A stretch of 10,811 nt of DNA from JAGLQQ01 sp043806135 (lineage in GTDB: Bacteria; Omnitrophota; Gorgyraeia; B26-G9), in the NCBI GenBank assembly GCA_043806135.1, contig JAZDHG010000008.1:1-10811 (forward strand), written 5' to 3'. Shown here in pieces: positions 4,299-10,811 of the stretch. Within the stretch, counting starts at the first letter, position 1; each line of letters opens with the position of its first letter. Under the pieces are notes generated by a model. That model was not told where the DNA came from and searched no databases. It saw only the letters and a list, made by a program, of their open reading frames with translations. The position numbers were made by a program, and so were the translations under genes.

Positions 4299-7200
4299 AT
4301 GAAGATACCTAAACCGTCAATAGCCCAAAGCAGGATGCGGCGCTGGCAGGGAAGCAGAATTTTAGGATGTATTAAATTTGCATCTTTGCTTGCTTTGATG
4401 GTTTTCATCGTGCTTGAATCTACGGGTGCGCCTATTGCCTATGCCAAAACGAGAGTATATTGGAATGAGATCAATACCTCGGGCCTTACCACGATAAATG
4501 ATACGAATGATAATCCTAATGGCAGCTGTGATCTTCCTTTTAATGTGGATAAGAGTAAGGCGTTTATTTTAATGACTACCACGACTATAGATGTTATGCC
4601 AACCGAGATGACCTGGAGGGCGAAATTTAAAGACGGCGTCAATAATGTGGTCGAGTTTCAACGCGCCACTTCTACGACAACCCGCGACCAGATGATCCGG
4701 TATTTTGTCGTTGAATCCGACGCGTTTGAGGTGAAATATAACACCTATAGCGTTGGGCTGAATGTCGTAAACGTTACTATAGACCTGGAAAATGGGGATG
4801 GAACGCCGGAAGCGGGTGAAATAGATATTACACCCGGCAAGGCTTTTGTAGTATATCAAGCAGCTGAGACAACTTCCGGCCAGGACGATGAAATTATAGG
4901 TTCTTGTTTTACAGCAGAACTTAAGTACAAGGAAAGCGGCGGCGGCCAGACAAAAGACCAGCTGGTGTTTACCCGTCTAAATAGCGGTGAAGTCGAACAG
5001 CCAACGATAATAAGTTATTGGGTAGTAAAACTTAAAGATGATTCAACTGTTCAGTACGGTTCAGCTTCTGCAGGCGCTCTTGATTACGCGGTAGCCAGCA
5101 CTTTTACTACTGCGGTTGACCGCGCAAAATCATTTCTAGTGTTTGGCTTTGGCAGGGATGATATCAGCATTGACCAATCATGGCGCGGCGCGATTACCTC
5201 TGACCTTCAGGTTACTTTTAACAAAAGAAATAAGGGCGGTAATTCGATTTTTTATTATTATGTGGTTGAACTGGGCACGCTCGGCCTTGCTGAAGGCGGT
5301 GAGGGTTTGATGCGTGACACATCGGATCAGGTGGAAAACTGGAATATGGCTCTAGCTAAAGATTTCGGCGACAGCAATTTTCGCTTTGCTATGTATTCCC
5401 AGGACTGCGTAGGTACCGGCCAAGCTAATGATAATCTTTTTGCCGCGCTGAAATTTTTGGATGATACACCGGCAGCTGGAAAAGAGACTTTACGCTTTAC
5501 CCGTTCTGATAACTCTCAAGCCGCAGTTATTGATTACTTTGCTTGCAGACTTGAGCCGATGAGATTGTTTTCTCCTAATGGCGGCCCGTCACAAGTATTG
5601 AAATGCGGGGAGGCGCACGATATCAGCTGGTACGCGCCTTCGGGGATCGCGAATGTGAATATCTATCTGTCCAATAACGGAGGAACTACTTATCCGGTCA
5701 CACTGGCCGCGAATGTGGCTAATAATCCTTCCGGTTCTACAGTATACAGCTGGACGCCGGCGGCTGCGGACGGGGCAGTTATCGGCAATCAGATACGGAT
5801 TATGGTCGCGGACAAGGCGTATATTGACGGGGGAGGGACTCCGACCTCTGCGGATGTTAAATATTCATCAGACATTTCTGATGCTAATTTTGAAATAATC
5901 GGAAAGATTGTAGTTGTTTCTCCTAATGGCGGAACGACTATTGTTTATGGTGACGCGGTTAATATTGCCTGGACTTTTTACGGCCCGACCACCGGAAGAA
6001 CCGCGGCGATAAAATATGACAATAACAGCGGTGACGGCGGTTATCTGGGGAATATTGTTACAGGAATTAATGTGGGCAGCAGTCCCTATGCTTTAAATTG
6101 GGGAACTACGCCTTTACCGCTTGGTAATACGATCCGCGTGAAAGTAGAACAGGTTGAAGATGCAGCCAGAGTCTTTGATACTTCGAACACAAACTTTACA
6201 GTATCCGGTGATATTATCTTAGCTGCACCTCTGGGAACAGAGACCTGGAAAATCGGCGAGACAAAGGATATTGTGTGGACGCCAAAAGGAGCGGCTTTTA
6301 TGACCAATGGCGTGGATGTTAAAATATCCAGAAATGCCGGAGGCACATGGAACACAATTCAGAACGTACCGGCGGATAATAATTATAATACGACTTATCC
6401 GGGTAAATCGTTTATTAGCTGGTTAGTTCAAGCACCGGGATCAACTGAGGCGCGTATTAGAGTGGTTTCACTTGATTTTCCGTCTGCTTCGGATGATTCA
6501 GCTAATTTCACTATTCAGCAAACAGTGCATGTCAATGTGCCGGTTGTCTCAGGAGAGATCTGGCGGGTTGGAGAGGCAAAATCCATTACCTACACAATTC
6601 AGGGAACAGTAGCGAATATTGACCTGCATTATTCCATTTTAGCCAGCCCGGATCCGATGAATGACGCGGATTGGAATCCGATTGCAGCCACTATAAGCAC
6701 GGTATCTTATCCTAACGCACATTCCTGGACCGGCGGTGTTGCCAATAACATTAGTAATACAGTCTGGCTTAGGATCCGTGACAGCGTGAATACAAATATT
6801 TATCATGTAAGCGATTATAATTTTAAGATAAAAGGCAATATAAATATAACCCAGCCGGTTTTAAATGAAGTACTGCATGTTGGGGTGGAAAAAAGCATAG
6901 CCTGGACCGTAACCGGCAATGTAAACGGTACTGCGGATGTGAAATTATCTACCACCGGTACCGGAGGGCCTTTTAATACGATCGGGACCAAGCCAATAAC
7001 CGGAGCAGGCAATTATACATTCCCCTGGACAGCTTCTACGACTTCAGACATGGGTGCGGATTGTATTGTCAAGATAGAAATGCAGGGCGATCCGGATACT
7101 GTAGGCAATTCATTATCGTTTAAAGTAAAAGCCAATCTTACGTTAACCTATCCTAAAGCGCAGACTGGAGTGATTGTAAACATCGATGATCCTGCAGATA

Positions 7201-10200
7201 AACTTTATATAAAATGGATACCTCAACCGGTAGATTTAGGTGACGGCGCAGGCGCGGGAAAAGTGAATATCCGCTATGACCTTAACAGCGGTGCTGTTTA
7301 TCCGGAAGGTAATGTTGTAGTTACTAACTGGCAATCTGATGCCAAGCCCAATGCTGTGGACATAGGGTATGAATGGCAGGTGCCGGATACAACAGGCATG
7401 GTTACGAACAAAATGAGGGTTAAGGTATATGATGCGACTGAACCGACAGATGTTTTGGATACCGGTGACATTGATTTTACGGTATTGGGCACATTAACGA
7501 TTACCGGCCGGGCAAATAATGATGGAGGAACACCCTGGCAAATAGGCACCAATGAAAGTATAACCTGGACCGCTAAAGGGGATATAACACCGGTAAATAT
7601 TTATTATTCCACTACCGGAGGCGAGCCTTATAATAATGATGTTGTAATTGGACATCCTGCCGGAGGGGGAGATCAATCATATAACGGCTGGTGGCCGATA
7701 CCGAATAATGTATTAGGCTCAAGCTCGGCAAGAAATGCAAATATAAAATTTAAAGTTACATCCGCAGCTGGGACAATAAGTGATGTCTCGGACAATCCGA
7801 TAACCATACAGGCAAAACTTACCTTAACAAAACCAACAGGCCAAAGCACCGTGCTTACTGTAGTTGATCCGGCAGACGATCCTTCTACTTATACAGAAAA
7901 CCAGATCGCCTGGGATTTTTACGGAGATGGCTTGACACAGGTAGATATAAAATATGATACAAACGGCGGCACAGAATACCCGGGCACTATCAAAACAGGT
8001 GCAAGTGCTGTTGCTGTTGGCTGGAATATGTGGGTGGTTCCGGATATTATCGGAGATGATGTAAAAGTTAAAGTAATGGCATCCGGCGGAAACGGAGCAT
8101 ATATATACAGTGAATCAGCCGAGTCTTTTAAAGTTAAGGGGCAGATAAAAATCATTGCGCCTGACCCATTGGTTAATGGAGCTATAATATGGAAGGTTGA
8201 TAATGCCGCGGCGGATGCGTCATTTGCGAGCATTAAGAATATACAGTGGAAATGCTTTGGTACCTTAGGCGGCGGGAACGGGCTGACCATAGAATATGCC
8301 TCAAACGGTACAGTTTATAATGTTGTTTTATCCAGCAATGCGGATGCCACGCATAATCTCCTGAATTCTCTGCCTTGGACAATTCCTAATAATATAGGAA
8401 GCGAAAACAGGATCAGGATCAGGGATAATGACCTGACCAATACTCCGGCAGCTACAGTGGAGTCAGCCAAGTTTACGATCAAAGGCCAATTAAAGATAAT
8501 ACATCCTGCCGGCGGCGAGCCGTATTTTGTAAGCACATCCAAAGACATTGAATGGAAATATGCCGGGTCTATTTCAAGCGGCCTGAATTTCTATCTGGAT
8601 GATGACGGCGGTAATAACGGATACCTGACCCAAATCAACCAGGCAGGCCCGATCGCTTATAACCTGGCAGAGGATGCAGGCAAGATCTGTTATTACGGAT
8701 GGACCACTCCGGCAACAGCGGGTTTAAAATACAGCATCAAGATCGAACCGAACGATCCTACGCAAGCGGATGCCGTAAAAACGGATAGCAGCAATTTTGC
8801 AGTTAGAGGTAATATAACTCTGAATTATCCGGGAAAAGGCGGCAATGAGGTCTGGTATGTTAATGATAATGTTAATAATAAAATCGACTGGACAGTAACA
8901 GGCGGAATCCCGACAGTTGATATTTATTTAGACACAAACGGCGCGCCTTATACAAACCAGTGGACAATCGTATTGGACCATAATGTAACTTTGCAGAAAC
9001 CTTTTGTCTGGCAGATCCCTAATGACGGCACCAGAGAATCAGTAACATCTGATACGTGCAGAATTTTAATTTATAACGGAGATGACAATACAGTAGGGGA
9101 CGAATCCACAGCTGATTTTAAAATAAAACCAAAAGTGTTTTTAACCGCACTTGCGGGTACGCCCTGGAAAATTAAAGAGACAAAAGAGATCGCCTGGACA
9201 TCGACCGGAAATATCGGCAAGGTCAGAATTTATTACTCGAATAACAGCGGAAGTTCCTGGAATGGGGTAAAGAATGTGGTATTTTCCGGCGGCGCGGGAA
9301 ATACGAACTGGTTTATTGATCCGGCTGCTGTTTTTGAAAACGTTACTGCACCCGGCGAAGGAAGCCTTATAAAACTGGTAAGGTATGACGGTGATGCGGA
9401 TGATAACGCGGTTACGTCTACATCCGGAGTATTTACGATTTATGGAGATATTATATTCAGCGAGCCGGCAAATAAACCGACAACACCGCAGGAATACAAT
9501 GTCTTAAGCACAGCGCCGATAAACTGGTCAGTTGATGGAGCAATCGGCAATGTGGAAATTAAATACTCTACGGATAGTGTTGGCGGATATCCTGATGCCA
9601 GTTTTACCGGTCATATTGCCGGGCCTATTGCGGCTAACTGGTGCGAGTTAAACGGCGATTATACCATGAATATTCCTAATGACCCGCGGCCGCAGTTGAA
9701 AATCAGGGTTAGAGAAATCACTAATCCGAATATTGTAAAAGCAGATACTCCGGTTTGTAAGTTTAAAGGAAATATCCTGTTTAATATGGGAACAACCGAA
9801 GGCAAAAGCCTTACTGTTGGCACACAGCATACAATTTCCTGGACAAATGTGGGTGATTTCAGCGCAACTTTCTTAAAAGTATCATATCGAAAAAACAACG
9901 GAGCATGGCTGGAAGTTAATTGGAACTTGTCCGGAAGTTTGTCAAGCTGTCAGTGGACCCCGGGAGATAATGATATCTCTAATGATATTGATTTTAAAGT
10001 TGAGGTAGGGAATGACTCTTCGGTTTATGCGGAAACTAATGCAGGAAATCCAAATACGGTTTCCGGAAGTTTAGATCTTACATCACCGACTCTGGGCACA
10101 GAAGAATATGTAGTCGGTACCAATGGTTCAATAAAATGGTTAAAGCAAGGAAATATCGGCGATCTGGAATTCCAGCTGCAGATACAAAGCGCCGGAGCCT

Positions 10201-10811
10201 GGCTTACTAACGCAGACGGAACAAATCTGCCCGCAAATCTTTCTTCAGGTGCATCAGGATCAGAACAAACATACTCTACCTGGGCAGTACCGGATATGAT
10301 CACAAGCAAAGGCCGGATCAAGGTCATTGCTACGGGATTGACTGATGAAACTGAGGTTTTAAAAGAATTCAAAATAAAGGGCGCGTTTAATTCTATAAGT
10401 ACGCCTAATGCCTCAACGGTTTGGAAAGTCGGCGAGAATCAGACTATAACCTGGGATGCTACAGGAACCATGTCAGGAGTAAAAATAGATATATTTACGC
10501 CGAGCGGCGGCTGGCAGACCATAGAAAATAACTACAGCAGCGGCCTTATATCCGGAACAAACAATTATACATTTGCCGCAGCCAATCCTTTACAGGATCA
10601 AATGACTAATAATTGCCAGATCAGAATAACCTCAGTACAGCATTCTGGTGTAAGTATTACGACTCCGGTAGGATTCAAATTCATCCCGAAGATAACCGTA
10701 GCGAACCAGCCGGCACAGGTGGTCGCGCAGACCCAGCCGACGATAAACTGGACATACACAGGCACGAAGTTATCGACGGTAGATATAATATTCGATCCGA
10801 ACGGAGACGAG
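4299..10811 (+). CDS. Giant secreted Ig-like tandem-repeat surface protein (3' partial)
   Basis: From ATG 4299 I read 2171 codons to the window edge without a stop, so the protein is longer than shown. Residues 11-20 are basic, 22-39 hydrophobic, and AYA at 47-49 fits a signal peptidase site: a long signal peptide or N-terminal anchor. Residues about 87-420 hold four beta-rich units of 85-96 aa (starting near 87, 181, 277, 362) that end in patterns such as YFVVE, YWVVKL, YYVVEL and YFACRLE. From residue 421 come at least sixteen complete Ig-like units averaging 107 aa, each with a P-x-x-G-x-x-W-like opening, an I-x-W or I-x-Y motif, a VxIxYS-like strand and an F-x-I-K-G ending. This pattern fits the bacterial Kre9/KNH (Ser-Thr-rich anchored) repeat family. 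No catalytic domain is visible. The likely role is a surface adhesin, sheath or stalk-like fibre; the missing C-terminus would show how it is anchored. It is translationally coupled to the secreted protein before it. Confidence 0.92.
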   Translation, partial: MKIPKPSIAQSRMRRWQGSRILGCIKFASLLALMVFIVLESTGAPIAYAKTRVYWNEINTSGLTTINDTNDNPNGSCDLPFNVDKSKAFILMTTTTIDVMPTEMTWRAKFKDGVNNVVEFQRATSTTTRDQMIRYFVVESDAFEVKYNTYSVGLNVVNVTIDLENGDGTPEAGEIDITPGKAFVVYQAAETTSGQDDEIIGSCFTAELKYKESGGGQTKDQLVFTRLNSGEVEQPTIISYWVVKLKDDSTVQYGSASAGALDYAVASTFTTAVDRAKSFLVFGFGRDDISIDQSWRGAITSDLQVTFNKRNKGGNSIFYYYVVELGTLGLAEGGEGLMRDTSDQVENWNMALAKDFGDSNFRFAMYSQDCVGTGQANDNLFAALKFLDDTPAAGKETLRFTRSDNSQAAVIDYFACRLEPMRLFSPNGGPSQVLKCGEAHDISWYAPSGIANVNIYLSNNGGTTYPVTLAANVANNPSGSTVYSWTPAAADGAVIGNQIRIMVADKAYIDGGGTPTSADVKYSSDISDANFEIIGKIVVVSPNGGTTIVYGDAVNIAWTFYGPTTGRTAAIKYDNNSGDGGYLGNIVTGINVGSSPYALNWGTTPLPLGNTIRVKVEQVEDAARVFDTSNTNFTVSGDIILAAPLGTETWKIGETKDIVWTPKGAAFMTNGVDVKISRNAGGTWNTIQNVPADNNYNTTYPGKSFISWLVQAPGSTEARIRVVSLDFPSASDDSANFTIQQTVHVNVPVVSGEIWRVGEAKSITYTIQGTVANIDLHYSILASPDPMNDADWNPIAATISTVSYPNAHSWTGGVANNISNTVWLRIRDSVNTNIYHVSDYNFKIKGNINITQPVLNEVLHVGVEKSIAWTVTGNVNGTADVKLSTTGTGGPFNTIGTKPITGAGNYTFPWTASTTSDMGADCIVKIEMQGDPDTVGNSLSFKVKANLTLTYPKAQTGVIVNIDDPADKLYIKWIPQPVDLGDGAGAGKVNIRYDLNSGAVYPEGNVVVTNWQSDAKPNAVDIGYEWQVPDTTGMVTNKMRVKVYDATEPTDVLDTGDIDFTVLGTLTITGRANNDGGTPWQIGTNESITWTAKGDITPVNIYYSTTGGEPYNNDVVIGHPAGGGDQSYNGWWPIPNNVLGSSSARNANIKFKVTSAAGTISDVSDNPITIQAKLTLTKPTGQSTVLTVVDPADDPSTYTENQIAWDFYGDGLTQVDIKYDTNGGTEYPGTIKTGASAVAVGWNMWVVPDIIGDDVKVKVMASGGNGAYIYSESAESFKVKGQIKIIAPDPLVNGAIIWKVDNAAADASFASIKNIQWKCFGTLGGGNGLTIEYASNGTVYNVVLSSNADATHNLLNSLPWTIPNNIGSENRIRIRDNDLTNTPAATVESAKFTIKGQLKIIHPAGGEPYFVSTSKDIEWKYAGSISSGLNFYLDDDGGNNGYLTQINQAGPIAYNLAEDAGKICYYGWTTPATAGLKYSIKIEPNDPTQADAVKTDSSNFAVRGNITLNYPGKGGNEVWYVNDNVNNKIDWTVTGGIPTVDIYLDTNGAPYTNQWTIVLDHNVTLQKPFVWQIPNDGTRESVTSDTCRILIYNGDDNTVGDESTADFKIKPKVFLTALAGTPWKIKETKEIAWTSTGNIGKVRIYYSNNSGSSWNGVKNVVFSGGAGNTNWFIDPAAVFENVTAPGEGSLIKLVRYDGDADDNAVTSTSGVFTIYGDIIFSEPANKPTTPQEYNVLSTAPINWSVDGAIGNVEIKYSTDSVGGYPDASFTGHIAGPIAANWCELNGDYTMNIPNDPRPQLKIRVREITNPNIVKADTPVCKFKGNILFNMGTTEGKSLTVGTQHTISWTNVGDFSATFLKVSYRKNNGAWLEVNWNLSGSLSSCQWTPGDNDISNDIDFKVEVGNDSSVYAETNAGNPNTVSGSLDLTSPTLGTEEYVVGTNGSIKWLKQGNIGDLEFQLQIQSAGAWLTNADGTNLPANLSSGASGSEQTYSTWAVPDMITSKGRIKVIATGLTDETEVLKEFKIKGAFNSISTPNASTVWKVGENQTITWDATGTMSGVKIDIFTPSGGWQTIENNYSSGLISGTNNYTFAAANPLQDQMTNNCQIRITSVQHSGVSITTPVGFKFIPKITVANQPAQVVAQTQPTINWTYTGTKLSTVDIIFDPNGDE
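4557..5555 (+). repeat. Four N-terminal beta units of the giant protein
   Basis: Unit starts near nt 4557, 4839, 5127 and 5382 (residues 87, 181, 277, 362). Shared features are an opening such as KAFILM, KAFVVY, KSFLVF or FRFAMY, a middle strand ending with F and a charged residue, and a closing Tyr-rich strand with V-V-E or similar. They differ from the downstream Ig-like units. I do not recognise the family. Confidence 0.65.
5559..10811 (+). repeat. Tandem Ig-like (Kre9/KNH-type) units, 16 complete and one partial
   Basis: Unit starts by nt: 5559, 5904, 6210, 6522, 6837, 7134, 7491, 7815, 8142, 8487, 8811, 9132, 9447, 9771, 10068, 10383 and 10689 (cut by the window edge). Lengths range from 99 to 119 residues. 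The I-x-W/Y motif is present in all 17 (for example DISW, NIAW, SITY, SITW, TINW), and most units carry a second mid-domain Trp (YSWTP, FPWTA, LPWTI, FVWQI). The DNA is not visibly repetitive, so the array is old and diverged at nucleotide level. Confidence 0.85.

Noticed and set aside
4109..10372. Several minus-strand open frames of 60-123 codons along the adhesin region (for example 4109-4408, 7919-8290, 8315-8548, 10025-10372)
   Set aside because: All lie opposite one continuous coding frame with clear domain structure; their translations show no family features and no ribosome-binding sites were noted.
1..10811. CRISPR arrays, tRNA or rRNA genes
   Set aside because: No regularly spaced identical repeats of CRISPR size, no cloverleaf with CCA-type acceptor, and no rRNA-like segment was recognised on either strand.

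Overview
The window looks like an accessory stretch of an uncultured Gram-negative bacterium. The mix of a WecA/TagO-type polyprenyl-phosphate transferase, a free-standing four-helix-bundle (S23/IVS-type) gene, a REP-associated Y1 transposase with an extra C-terminal domain, and a giant secreted Ig-like repeat protein fits best with a candidate phylum such as Omnitrophota. That assignment is an inference from gene style and is not proven by any marker here.

Layout, all genes on the + strand. Positions 1-1053 hold the 3' part of a membrane glycosyl-phosphate transferase. Positions 1049-1585 hold a small cassette bounded by imperfect inverted repeats that carries the four-helix-bundle gene (1176-1523). 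A 62-aa membrane protein follows (1626-1814). Positions 1815-2426 have no protein gene but are dense in structure: a 130-bp unit with 10-bp inverted ends (1826-1955), a near-consensus sigma70 promoter (2011-2039), an elaborate structured RNA of about 290 nt (about 2046-2338) closed by a strong intrinsic terminator, and two direct repeats with a GTGCCAGGCAC core. Next is a 401-aa REP-associated tyrosine transposase fused to a transmembrane helix and a C-terminal beta-rich domain (2427-3632).

After a short spacer with CACGAATT repeats comes a two-gene unit. The first gene encodes a 180-aa secreted protein (3755-4297) that resembles a subtilase propeptide without a protease. The second, starting one base after it, is a giant gene (4299 to beyond 10811, at least 2171 residues, no stop codon). 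It encodes a signal or anchor segment, four N-terminal beta units, and at least sixteen complete Ig-like units of about 107 residues related to the Kre9/KNH (Ser-Thr-rich anchored) repeat family. The pair is probably co-transcribed and its second gene translationally coupled, suggesting a cell-surface adhesin or stalk-like protein with a small secreted partner.

The most promising novelties are the promoter-to-terminator structured RNA beside the transposase, the transposase-membrane-beta-domain fusion, and the orphan propeptide coupled to the giant surface protein. The interval 1049-3755 appears to be a pile-up of mobile or repeat-type sequences between a conserved-type envelope gene and the adhesin locus.
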